A DNA stretch of 64,000 bases from contig NOKP01000016.1 of NCBI GenBank assembly GCA_002682825.1, positions 592,591 to 656,590 on the forward strand. Reading direction: 5' to 3'. How positions within the stretch are numbered: position 1 is the stretch's first letter; each line of letters begins with the position of its first letter. The position numbers were made by a program, and so were the translations under genes. Positions 33,928-44,232 of the stretch are shown here, in pieces. This stretch comes from Neonectria sp. B-13. Taxonomy: Eukaryota > Ascomycota > Sordariomycetes > Hypocreales > Nectriaceae. The notes under the pieces were generated by a model. It was given only the letters and a program-made list of their open reading frames with translations. It did no database searches and was not told where the DNA came from.

Positions 33928-34559
33928 CTACCCCAATTCTTCGAGACAGTTGCTGAATGACGTGTTCACACTTTCCAGACTGTTTTCTGCATCTGACCCA
34001 CAGTCTGGTACTACGTTGAGGATCTTGTCACCAAACTCATTGATGCCGTCCTTGACAGAAGTGATTACATCAGAGATAGCACCACTAAATGGAGTATCAG
34101 AGAGGACATCAATCTTTTCAGTGACCGTGTCTGCAATCTGTCCAACTGCCTCAAGAAACTAGCAAGAAAAACGATTAACATGGGGGTTTGGATCCTAGGG
34201 ATAGATCTGCCTACCTCCTGCAAGCCGTTGCAGACGTCAGTCTGGTCAGTTGCTTTGAATGTGGCATTGCTGCCTCCTATTTCCTCGACATCTGTTGTGA
34301 TTATCTCGACTATTTGGCTGATGTTGTCGATAATTTTCTGGAGTCAAGTTAGCGTTTGGCGGAATGTTGAATTGTCGAGTATTACCGGTGCCGAAGTTAG
34401 GATGGTCGTAATGTCCAGGTTCTGTGCGAGACTAACTACCTCACCAGCCAGTACAGCAATATCCGTAATATCGCTGATTAAATCGGTGACATTGACCTGG
34501 GCATGGACCGAAGAGACAGCCAGGATGCTGGTGGTGATAGTGAGGAGCTTAAACTGCAT
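33928..34559 (-). CDS. HsbA-like hydrophobic-surface-binding cell-wall protein
   Basis: Minus-strand exons 34559-34386, 34337-34215 and 34158-33928 give 175 residues. A signal peptide (MQFKLLTITTSILAVSSVHA) precedes an all-helical domain: DLISDITDIAVLAGEVVSLA, IIDNISQIVEIITTDVEEIG, DQTDVCNGLQEFLEAVGQIA, then a C-terminal helix ending in NCLEELG. The long amphipathic helices and sparse cysteines fit the HsbA / galactomannoprotein (Mp1p-related) family. These secreted proteins coat hydrophobic surfaces and recruit cutinase-like enzymes, or act as cell-wall antigens. All exons are in phase 0, giving a helix-per-exon layout. Confidence 0.85.
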
Positions 34560-35321
34560 GGTGTGTATTGAGTTGGGATTTCGATAATAAAATGGGTGTG
34601 ATGAAGTTGAGCCGAGAACTGAGTGGATGGAATAACTGGTTCAAATGGGGTATGCAGTGGATGCGGGAACGATATATAACAGCAGAGACAGGGGGCACCC
34701 CAATCGAGCAGCTGATGTTCCTGATCTCAGCACGCCTTCCATTTCTACAGTACACTGTATTGGGTTTGTGTTAAGTCTGCGTTGAATAGATTATAAACTG
34801 CAACCTACGTCCATGTGGCATGCAGCAGGGAGCCATTCACGACGTCAACATCGAAGCTTACCAGATGCATTAAGACCAGGACGGCCTGATCATATCCTGT
34901 TTTGGCTTGTTGAGAGAATGAAATGAAACGCAATTTCCCAGCTTGGTAGCCCGTTACCGAATCTCGGGGCTGGGCTGGGTTTGGTTTCAACCCATCCTCG
35001 ACACCCCGTGTTTCATCTACCACACGATGCCAGCTTAATGCATGGCAATTGTCAATGCTGTTTCACACACCCCAAACAATACTGTTTATGCCTTTTGATA
35101 GGTTCTCGCACAGACAATATTAGTTAGAGCCTGGCGATGTAGCTGGCATCGCGTATGGTTGAAACATCTTTTACCTTAATCCAGAGGAGTTGATCAGATC
35201 GCAAGGCGGCTATCTAGCAGGTAATTACAGCCTAGAGCGCAACCCCCAAACCGACACATATAATCTGTTTCCTCTCGTGGATCCTTCGTCTTGGTGCTTC
35301 AACCCAAACTACCTAGTCGAC
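34560..35321. other. Promoter of the HsbA gene and spacer
   Basis: 762 bp without a supported gene. Confidence 0.45.
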
Positions 35322-36245
35322 TTAGTTCTTGCTTTCTGAATTCTTCACCCACTCGTCGTCGCCTCTCTTCCACGTCCGCAAGAGCACCTCGGCGAACCGA
35401 CTCAGGATGCGGTCCGGCAACTCATGGCCCACGTCCTCCCACAAAACATACTCGGCGCCCTCTATCTCCTTCGCCAGTGTCTCTCCGTGCGCCTCGCCGA
35501 AGAACGGATCCTTAGCAGCCTGGATCACCGTGGCCGGACATCTGACTTTGTTAAGCATCTCCTTCCCGGGCCAGCAGCCATATGACGCGGCGCCGTGATT
35601 CGGTCCCTTGGAGAACAGCGTCCCGCCCCGCATGTCCCGGTCCGTAATCCGCGCCATCAGTGCTTCCGTCTCCTTTCTCTCGTCTCCCTCGAGCGGCTGC
35701 GTCCTGAGCGCGTCGACCAGTCTCATCTGGTACCCGATGGACATCTCCCTCACGTTGCCGAAGCCTCTTGGATTGGGCTCACCGCCTACGTTCAACTTCT
35801 TGACTCCCTCCGCGAGGGGAAGCTCCTCGCTGACACCGGGGGATGTGTACACCAGCGTCAGGCTCCTAGTCTGTTGCGGCCTGCGTGCGGCGACGGTGTA
35901 CCCCAGGGGTCCTCCCTTGCTGGCGGCAACGAGATGGAATCCCTTGGAGGCCAAATTGAGATGGTCGACGAGCCCCTCAATGTCCGTGGCCATGTCTGAG
36001 AGGGTGTATCCGCTGGGGACGGGGAACTCGGTCGACAGGCCGGTGTCGCGATGGTCGAAGCGGATGAGATAGCGCTTGTCACCTGCGGGGTTGAACAGTG
36101 AAAGCATGTCGTCGCGCCATTCGAGCATCGAGCCAGCGTGGCCGGCGATGAGGATGACGGCGGGGTCTGACGGGCTGCCGAATGTTTGGTAGCAGAGCCG
36201 CACGCCGGTCGGGAGGGTGACAAAGAGCTCAGGAGAGGCTTCCAT
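35322..36245 (-). CDS. Alpha/beta hydrolase (RdmC/DoxR-type esterase fold)
   Basis: This is a single-exon 307-residue protein. The order is LPTGVRLCYQTFGSPSDPAV, LIAGHAGSMLEWRD (oxyanion region), RFDHRDTGLS, the nucleophile elbow HLVAASKGGPLG with Ser109, the acid strand VIQAAKDPFFG, and the catalytic His in WEDVGHELPDRI. The elbow is A-x-S-x-G rather than G-x-S-x-G; small residues are tolerated there, so it is probably active. Relatives include aclacinomycin methyl esterase and many fungal hydrolases of unknown substrate. The coding bias is GC-rich and the opposite strand carries long shadow frames. Confidence 0.87.
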   Translation of the reverse strand: MEASPELFVTLPTGVRLCYQTFGSPSDPAVILIAGHAGSMLEWRDDMLSLFNPAGDKRYLIRFDHRDTGLSTEFPVPSGYTLSDMATDIEGLVDHLNLASKGFHLVAASKGGPLGYTVAARRPQQTRSLTLVYTSPGVSEELPLAEGVKKLNVGGEPNPRGFGNVREMSIGYQMRLVDALRTQPLEGDERKETEALMARITDRDMRGGTLFSKGPNHGAASYGCWPGKEMLNKVRCPATVIQAAKDPFFGEAHGETLAKEIEGAEYVLWEDVGHELPDRILSRFAEVLLRTWKRGDDEWVKNSESKN

Positions 36246-36696
36246 TTTCAGTTTCTGCGTAGTAAAGGAGTTGAGTTACTGCGACCGTACGGAGAGTTGG
36301 CTTGACTGATTGTTATACCTACCTAGATGACTCGGTAAGGCTGGTGCCGAATGCCGACAACATCCAATCGATCCCTGGATCTGAGACACTAGTGCATCCT
36401 GCGGAGCTCCGTCGCTAGCTTATTAAAGCAAGAACGTGGCCGTAGAAATGTGACTGGATTATTTTCGAATATTGTTTGAATTGCGGGCGCTTTAGGTTCG
36501 TCGCTTGCGGCAATGCATATCGGACAATACAAGTTCTCAAGGTGAAACCCCCAACACTCACAGCATCTTATGTACTGGTAACGCGCGACTTCAATACTCA
36601 GATCCATAAATAGTTACAGCTTATAAACATTCCAATCCCCATCACTAGATTAGGATCAGAAAGACGACCGGATCCCCATTGCGATGATCACCCTAA
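36246..36696. other. Intergenic DNA
   Basis: 451 bp: promoter of the hydrolase and 3-prime flank of the DUF3632 gene. No gene seen. Confidence 0.45.
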
Positions 36697-37760
36697 TCAC
36701 ACATCCTCCTTAAATATCTCCGGGTATAACTCCACCATCTTGTCATGTGCCTCCTGGGCCTTGGTCTTCAAGTCCCATTCAGCATCCTCGCCGACCGTGT
36801 TGGCAACCTCCTCGAGCTTTGAAGCCCAGAACTTCCACTTTGCTGGGGTCAATTCAAACCACCATTTCTGAGAAGGGGCTTTCACTTCCTTCACTACAAC
36901 GTGTCCTGCAATTAGAACATAGTTTGCTGCCGCAATGACTTGGGCTTGTCGGCCAACGTTGGTCGCAACATCGCCATGAGTATTCGTCTCAAAAGCGTTG
37001 TCAAAATCGCCCCATAGAAAACGAGGACCATCGGAATCGAGCATACCGCCTTTGATGAACTTCGCTAACAGTGCTGATCTGTTGACAAAACTGTTACAGA
37101 CTGAGAGGGCAGTTCGCCACTCGTTGTCTTCAATCCAACCATCCGCTAAAGAGAAAAGCAGAAGTTAGTATCGGCAAAACCAACCAAGTTTTTATATCGT
37201 AAAGAAAGTAAGAGGTCAGGTACCCACCATGATTGTGATTCCAGATGTCTTCCGCCGCAGCTTCAAATCCCCACCCGTAATAAACGAATTGCGGATTCTT
37301 TCCATTATCAGTAGAGATCGCGATATATCGGGAAAGGAATGAGACATACCTCTGGGTTGAACTCCTTTGCTGCGCTAGCCTTAATGCCGATCAGAAGGTT
37401 GGCAAGTCTATCGTGTCTGCTGTCCGTGAAAGGCACATAGTCCACGACTTCGAAGACAATGACCGAGATGCTGTTCAAGATCGTACCAGCGGAGTACTCA
37501 GGAGCAGTTCTCCTTCCAAAATCCTCCTCAGAAAAACCGGCAATATAGTTGTCTCGGAAACTGTCGACCGCCTTGGATACAGCCCTGTCATCATCGTCGG
37601 GGGCAAGGAGCATGTTTTGAACAATCTGGTAGTGGGCTGTTTCTAACTCTTGCTCTTTTTCCTCCTCAATTCTTTTCTTAATGTGCGTCAGCCAAGACGG
37701 CTCAGCTGAAGATACATTAATCCCGGCATCTGAGGTGTTTTGGGGATCGGTAGGGCTCAT
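36697..37760 (-). CDS. DUF3632 family protein
   Basis: Minus-strand exons 37760-37350, 37297-37228 and 37145-36697 give 309 residues. The start MSPTDPQNT was chosen over an upstream in-frame ATG because the 82 extra codons are low-complexity 5-prime leader. DUF3632 hallmarks include the acidic helical N-terminus, STVDYV-like VVFEVVDYVPFTD, HDRLANLLIGIKASAAKEF, the aromatic GWGFEAAAEDIWN and the GGMLDSDGPRFLWGDFDNAFE block. This fungal-specific family has no assigned biochemical role and is probably cytosolic. Confidence 0.82.
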
Positions 37761-38730
37761 CGTGGGCGAGAGCGCAAAAACTGGCCAAGACGGGGTTGGG
37801 GAGGGGAGTTCGGAAAACGTGCAGAAAAAGAGAATGAGAAACAGATAAATCAGTGAAGGAACATAAGAATTGAAGTGGTCGTGCGGGTGAAGGGTTGATC
37901 TTTGAAAAGGGAGACGAGAGGCTGCGTTGTAAGGTTGAAGAGGGACGAAGACGCGGCATGAAGGTGCGGAGGATCTTTTTGCCGCCATAGGCATTTCTTG
38001 CGCCATAAATAGATGTCATCCAATCAATCATGCAGGGCGGTAGGCGCGCAACAAGTTAGCAGGGGTGCCCACACACTTACGTCAACCAACCTTGGGGGCC
38101 AAAATAAGATCCATGAGGGTATCCTTTTTTATTATTAGCGGCGATGCGACTGTGATGAGTCGGGAACAACCAACACAGCGCCAAAAAAGAAGGCCGAAGG
38201 AGCGAAGGAGCGGAGGCCCGGCCGACCTTCCACAGCAAGCGCGCGGCACGATCTCTCGTTCGTCAAGACCCATGTGCAGGGTTTTAACCGCTATCCATTA
38301 TGACAACTCCCCGGCTCTGGTCGGAAGGAATGCGACCACTTCGTCTCAGGTCAGTCAAAATATGCATGTTGGTTCTACCAACATACTTATCCTACCATTT
38401 TTTCCCCCCAGGAAGAAAGCTGGATTCCGGGTGGCGTCATGAAATGAGGTGATTTGCTGAATGCGGCAGTCTCGGGGACATGTCTTCCTCCGTATCGATT
38501 AGTACTTAAAAGTCCTGCTTCGCGCTGTTCCTATCTATTCGCTCAGGACATCAGCATCACATTTGCGAGCCAAACCCTCTTCTGCACTTTACACCTCCTC
38601 TTTTACGCCAAGCACCTCGCGTCTTCAACGTCTTGATAACCTTCTGTCCCACTCGCTGGTTTCGAGATTACATCTTTCTTCTTCCTTTCATCTCTGTTTC
38701 CAACCTCGTTGGGTTGTCTTTTCTACCAAG
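37761..38730. promoter_or_regulatory. Divergent intergenic region
   Basis: 970 bp lie between the head-to-head DUF3632 and basic orphan genes. They include long pyrimidine-rich 5-prime leaders on both sides (near 37800-37900 and 38570-38720), common before fungal start codons. No separate gene seen. Confidence 0.4.
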
Positions 38731-39494
38731 ATGGATAGACTCTTTAGGCGATCGGATACCCCAAGGCGCAACACGGACGAAGAGCGTGATAAAATGGTAA
38801 TTGCCGCCTCATCCCCTCTCTTCGGTTTTCATTTTCCCCATCATATGTTCTCTCTTTTTTTTATCTTCGTTGTTGCTGATACCAAGTCGCCTAACAGCAA
38901 CATTGGACCCCACGAGGTACCATCCCAGCAAAGGCGGTTGACGCTCAAGTCCGAGAGGTCGCCGACCCACGGCAGGTGGACGGCGTATTCTTTCCCAAAA
39001 GATACGACAACAGAGAGGCCACTGGCCCCGCCATCGCACCCTACGAGCGCAGAAACGGCGCGACTCTTTACGAAATTCCAGTCGCCTCGCGTATGGACCT
39101 AGCCAAGCGACCCGCAAACCTACATCGAGTGGAGCAGAGAGAACAACCTGTTCATCATAATGACAGAGCCCGGGTAGTTGGTAACGAACTGAACGACCCT
39201 GGGCCGTTCCGTGGCATCGTACCCACTGATAGGGCCACCGGCCGCACACAGGGAGTTGCTGCGGTTCTGTACCACCCTACCGGGAACCCGTGCGGTTTTG
39301 AGCGGGCAAGGGTTGAGCCACTGGATCGAGAAGGTCGCCAGTACATGCGTCGCTTCGAAGACGACAGTACCAATTCGAACCGTGTGAGCACCTGGCCTCC
39401 AAGGGACGAAGATGCGGAGGACCTCGTCACATACGAGAATCGGCATCAACAAGTGAGGAGGCCGAGGAACAGGCCGGAGCCGAGGAGAAGGTAA
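38731..39494 (+). CDS. Basic, charged orphan protein
   Basis: Exons 38731-38796 and 38898-39494 give 220 residues. The intron has a CTAAC branch site and normal ends and joins MDRLFRRSDTPRRNTDEERD to QHWTPRGTIPAKAVDAQ in phase. The protein is rich in Arg, Asp, Glu, Asn and Pro, has no signal peptide or membrane segment, and ends in an arginine cluster (RRPRNRPEPRRR). It is probably disordered and possibly nucleic-acid-binding or nuclear. No family was recognised. Confidence 0.65.
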
Positions 39495-40613
39495 TGGGTC
39501 GGCCTAAAAGTGTGGATGATTTGTTAGGGCAATGGAAGCAATTGCGAAGGAGTCTACATAGGGGTGAGTCAGGGACAGGCGCCCGACCACAGCCTTGTCA
39601 ACGCAAATTGTCATGTACAAGTCTCAAGCTCTCTGAGCTTATTTCAGTACAGTGGAGTAGTATGGAGTTGATTGAATTTAAACTGGTTAATCTTGCTCAT
39701 CTCATGCTTTTGAAGCCTCTATATATAGTCTTAAAGTTGCTGGACGGGCAGTCTTAGAGCTTCCATCCAACCCCACCGAAGCCAATAAACCCACGCGCTA
39801 ATTAAGCAGTAAATACGCTTTTATGTCGTCCCACGCCTGCATCCATATCTCCGGCCCCAAATACACAAGTACAACAACGAATAGCTTGACTGCCTCTTGC
39901 TTTGATGGTCAATGTTTCTTTATGTCATGGGAGTTTAATACCACCGGGGCCTTCTTCAAGGGGCGTAGATCAGGCACATGGAACAGCAAACAGTCCATCT
40001 CAGAATATTAAACTGCAGACGTCACCCTAAGACACACGGTACAGTCGAGAGCTTTCTGCCCAGAATTCTGCATTACCAATCATAGCAGATGATGGCCGCG
40101 CGACTGGTTCGTTTTTGAGAAGTGACCGAGAATAAGCCGACATGACGATGAGTAAACGGGTTGCGCCGTGTCCTGCGCAGGTCAATAAATAGCCTTCTTA
40201 GTGGGCTGCAAGGGAGATTAACAATAAAAAGTTTCCCTGGATAGAGCTACGCTCAAGCGATCTGTATATTTTCTCCAGCCCGAAAGAATGAAGTGTTCCT
40301 CAGCTAGTGGTGAAGAATTCATGTTTTGAAGGCCCAGAAAATGCAAGTTCGTTGCGGTTGGAGATTAACAAAGCACCTATGAGGTGTTGCTCAAGGCTGA
40401 AGCGGCCAATAGAAAGATGACACGACGGCACAGCGGTCAATAAGATGACGAAACTCTCATCGCGCGGGGGAGGCCTTGTCGTCACTCTTTCCTCATGGCT
40501 TCTGGCCCGATTAACAATGTTGAACTACTTGAGAACTTTCATATCGCATCACAGCTCAAGTATCTCTAATCACTTTGCCTCTATTGACGCATGATTACTG
40601 TGTAGAATACATC
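39495..40613. other. Gene-free interval
   Basis: 1.1 kb without a supported gene. The right end is the promoter of the DUF4238 gene. Confidence 0.45.
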
Positions 40614-42074
40614 ATGGAGTCTGTTCGCCAAGAATACCATCACTTTGTTCCTTCATTTATACTCAAAAACTTCTCTCATCCATTTATCTGCCCCGACACG
40701 ACTGGAACACAAAAGAAATGCAAAAGGCGTCACCACGAGAAAAACAAACATCCAGGCGATGCAGTCATTAACAGCCTGGACCTATCGTGCAGCCCTTTCC
40801 GTCTCAATGAGTGCTCAGTGAAACGTGCGTGCGGCATGTACAATATGTACCTGGACGTGACGAAGCCGTCAGAAGACCAACGCCACATTGAAGCAAGATT
40901 CAGCCAGCTCGAGAGTGATGCTAGCTGCATCTATCGCCGCATCATCGTGGCCCACGACCGCGGAAAGCCTGACATATGCTTGACCAGAACGGAAACGAAC
41001 CTGTTGCGCAAATTCTTGTTCTTGCTCAAGTACCGCGGAGAGCAATACCATCGAAAGTTCAACCAGGACGATGCACAAAGCTACGATGGGGACGACAAGG
41101 AACTTGTACAACAGTACATGCAGAAACATGGCTTCCAACGTCCACTTGATGTATGGTTTCACAATCTGAAGACCATCATGGACTTAGAGATGGATGCAGA
41201 GAAGGAATGGACTCAACGAATCAGAAAAAGAATGTATTTCTCTGACGCCGAACGGTTTGTTCATCACATTGGGGCCTATTACTTGGCCATTTGCACACCT
41301 GCGAACCATGACGAGGAGTTTATCCTCACGGACAACAGTTACAATGTCTTTGAAGGACCGACAAACCATTTGCAAGACGAGATCACTGGAAAGCACATGT
41401 GTTCAGCCCCTCGTTTTCATGAGTTTGCACCCATGTCTCCAAAGTTGATGCTGGTTCTCCGATCTAACCTTCTCCCCGAGCCCACTGAGGATGCCAATCC
41501 AGAGGCACACAGGATGCGGCTAGATTATCGACAGTTATGGGTCGATTTGCCATTTGATCCCGGGATCAGTTCTATCTTAGAAGACTTGCCGGTGAAAAAA
41601 GCAACGAACGACTATATGGAGATAATCGGCGGAAGGCTTGCGCCAAAGCCTGGATGGAATCAGCGCTTCAGTAAGAACGACAGGTTCTGCTTCAGCTTTT
41701 TTCCTATTTCCACACCTTACGTTCACATCATCAATGGTCTCCTGCTTGATCATGCTTTTTATGGCGCGAATATTGTTTTTGGCAGACTAGATCCCTTCTT
41801 AAGCTTACTGGAGTGGTTCTTGACAGAGCCTTGCGAAGTTGGGAAGAATTTGGTCGGAGAGCACACGAAAAGTCAGATGAGATATCTGGAGGGACTGACT
41901 GAACTGATGAGGCGTGAAGGGAGAGACATCAAGCCCGTGATTACCGTGTTGCCAACCAAAACAGTCTCTGACATGGAATCTCTACGCCTCAGGAACATTG
42001 CCGCAGGGTCTTTGCTTGAAGACGCCATGAATGGCAATTTTGACAAATTTGATCAATTCTTTGGCGGGTTATGA
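40614..42074 (+). CDS. DUF4238 family protein
   Basis: This intronless 486-residue protein was started at the ATG at 40614, directly before the family signature EYHHFVPSFILKNF (HHxVPxxxLxxF). The open frame extends 13 codons further upstream without an ATG. Typical elements follow: SVKRACGMYNMYLD, IYRRIIVAHDRGK, LRKFLFLLKYRGEQYH, a FILTDNSYNVFEG strand (ltDnP/s motif), APMSPKLMLVLRS and a C-terminal acidic tail. DUF4238 proteins are common in bacteria and in fungi as scattered paralogs. Their function is unknown, although the conserved His/Asp pattern hints at an enzymatic core. Lack of introns and patchy distribution are compatible with past transfer. Confidence 0.85.
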   Translation: MESVRQEYHHFVPSFILKNFSHPFICPDTTGTQKKCKRRHHEKNKHPGDAVINSLDLSCSPFRLNECSVKRACGMYNMYLDVTKPSEDQRHIEARFSQLESDASCIYRRIIVAHDRGKPDICLTRTETNLLRKFLFLLKYRGEQYHRKFNQDDAQSYDGDDKELVQQYMQKHGFQRPLDVWFHNLKTIMDLEMDAEKEWTQRIRKRMYFSDAERFVHHIGAYYLAICTPANHDEEFILTDNSYNVFEGPTNHLQDEITGKHMCSAPRFHEFAPMSPKLMLVLRSNLLPEPTEDANPEAHRMRLDYRQLWVDLPFDPGISSILEDLPVKKATNDYMEIIGGRLAPKPGWNQRFSKNDRFCFSFFPISTPYVHIINGLLLDHAFYGANIVFGRLDPFLSLLEWFLTEPCEVGKNLVGEHTKSQMRYLEGLTELMRREGRDIKPVITVLPTKTVSDMESLRLRNIAAGSLLEDAMNGNFDKFDQFFGGL

Positions 42075-43061
42075 GGAACTCATCTGTCAATCTTCATCAG
42101 TAAATGCTACCAAGGGTTCTGGGTGAGAACCAATGATTGGGATTGGAGCTGAGGAGTCGCGCCATTTCCTTGACCTCTGCTGTACGTGTCGCACACTACA
42201 GGAAGGCCGGAGAAGGACACTTGGGACGAGATTAACCTGCAGAGGGAGGAACGGACTAAATGTCTTGTACGTTCTTTGGAATGAAGAGTCCAGTCTCGAC
42301 GCTGTCAAGATGGGGCTTGGAAGCCTCCTAGGGATGTGCTTGAGTTGCAGAGCTGCTGAATGGCGATTGGGAGTCATTTACAACAAACTCGTCTCCAGAC
42401 TAGACCCGTCTTCTAGCCCCGCTTGAGCTTTGAATTCCTTAGCAATTACTCAATACTCGCCTGTGCGCTTGCTTTTGGTAGGAAGTATCTTTCAAGGGAT
42501 AGAAACTTGAAGTCAAGCTCCGTCCAGATCGAATATGATACACATGCAACAAACAGCCTTCATCAAGGAAAATTTGGGCGTCGAGAGGATTTCGAATGTT
42601 CTTACCGTACAGTAAACAGCCCAAATATCTGCTTCCTGGTTCCAATTACACTCTAGCTTGTCTTTTTCGCCGTCGAGATGACCATATTTGATTCACTGTA
42701 CGGCGACCGGGAGCAGCACATAGCTGCTTCCCTAGCCCAAGTGCCTGGGGAATTCGAGAGCACAAGTATAAAAATGGTTTATCCTCATTTAAACCCCGAA
42801 AACAAGATTTCCATTACCAAGCCCATAACCCAAAATAATTATCCGCTAACTGGACTCGCCATTTCAAACACCGCCTCAGACTAAACAAACGCCTGTGCGC
42901 AAACAACCATCTTCTCATTTGCTGAGTATTTAAATTGTAAGCCGTTGATATTACCATCTGGCCGAAGCCTGACTGTTTTCAGTGTAGCTCACGGTCAAGA
43001 TTTGCTACCAAATCCCCATTTAGCACATTAATACCTAAGATTTCATTTGACTTAGAGCAAG
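42075..43061. other. Gene-free interval
   Basis: 987 bp with only short open frames (42133-42426 and 42678-42884 on the plus strand) that lack recognisable domains. The right end is the promoter of the small orphan gene. Confidence 0.4.
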
Positions 43062-43615
43062 ATGGCACGAGGTTACATTAAGACTCGTGATACAAACGGC
43101 AACCCTCTCCAGATTCTGTACCTATATGAACCGCCTGGAAATCTGAACCCAGAGCTCACTGTTCTTCGCCAATTTGCAGCTGCTTACAACAGGTCTGAAC
43201 TGGTAAGTCAGCCTGTTTGCTCGGAAGGCTCTACCGAACTTGGCTATAAAATATGATTTGTAAAGGATACTGAAGGGAGGCCACCGCTTTTCGGCACTCT
43301 TCCTTGTGCCTACACATTTATTCGGTAATTATTAGACTTCGTATTCGTCTTATTTTCCTAATTAGTTGAAGTAGGAGCCATCACCTCTCCACGATTTCGG
43401 CTGATGAGCGACGGCACATCACTGCAAGTGTAGCGAGTATATATTCTTGGGAAGTCAAAGGCTATGCAAGGTCTGCAGTGCATATTTACTCTCAACATGA
43501 TAGAATAGAAGACGGCTATGAGTCGTGGCGGAGGTGCGGTGAGTCGAAGGATAAGTTCAGAGGTGAGATCATTCGAGCGTACCTACAAGAAGCGCTATCC
43601 ACAAACCTTGGCTAG
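43062..43615 (+). CDS. Small three-exon orphan protein
   Basis: Exons 43062-43202, 43266-43324 and 43372-43615 give 147 residues; the stop is TAG at 43613. The start context is strong (gcaagATGG). The protein begins MARGYIKTRDTNGNPLQILY and continues through LFGTLPCAYTFIR, TISADERRHITASVASIYSW and DKFRGEIIRAYLQEALS. Both introns are short, and the second uses a gaag acceptor because the earlier tag would lead straight to a stop. No family was recognised. It is soluble, without a signal peptide or membrane helix. The 3-exon phase agreement is the main support. Confidence 0.5.
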
Positions 43616-43734
43616 TTTTGTGTGATCCAAACTTGCGCGGCCCAATCCAGAGATGGATCAAAGACATGATATGATGGTTCGTGTAAATGGCTTACACTCA
43701 ATGCCACATACTTCAAAAACCACTTCAAAAAGTA

Positions 43735-44202
43735 TTACTTAAACCTGTAGAGCTTGTAGATAGTTTTATAGGACATCAAAATTTCTGCTGGCTCTCCTGA
43801 ATCTCCTCTTAGCTGACTTTCAACCACGTTCATCAAGTCCGTTTCAACGAGTTCCCTCACAACATGCGATCGAATCATATAAAGTGGCCATATCGCCCTT
43901 CCCAGTGATGATCATGTGATACTGTACACTCCATCTGATACTTGGGCCATATACTAACTTTTCAGACGGGAATCTAATCTCACGATTCTTTCAAGTAGCT
44001 TATTGATGAGAATATTTGGATTCGATTGAGCTACCATGTGCGAAAAAGATAGCAGGTCTGTAAAGAGCTGTTTGCAGGCCAATATATGAGATATCTTGTC
44101 TAGAATGTTTGAATCTGTATGGAGAAGTCTTTCGAGCCATATGCAGAGAATAATGGCTGGCTTGGATTTCCCACCTCCTTGTAACATGGAAATGCTTTGC
44201 AC
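43735..44202 (-). pseudogene. 3-prime remnant of an unrecognised gene
   Basis: Two coding-like stretches lie in tandem on the minus strand. The first (44202-43954) reads KPAIILCIWLERLLHTDS, then ILACKQLFTDLLSFSHMVAQ. The second (about 43885-43735) reads AIWPLYMIRSHVVRELVETD, then EILMSYKTIYKLYRFK and stop. Their composition is that of a helical protein C-terminus. The obvious splice sites (gttagt at 43957, gggaag near 43886) do not join them in phase, and the space upstream is occupied by the MFS gene. A decayed remnant is more likely than an intact gene. Confidence 0.35.
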
Positions 44203-44232
44203 CGATCCGGCTAGGCAGCTATCTCGTACCTT

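Noticed and set aside
35595..36072. Two plus-strand open frames of 134 and 154 codons
   Set aside because: They are antisense shadows of the GC-rich alpha/beta-hydrolase gene.
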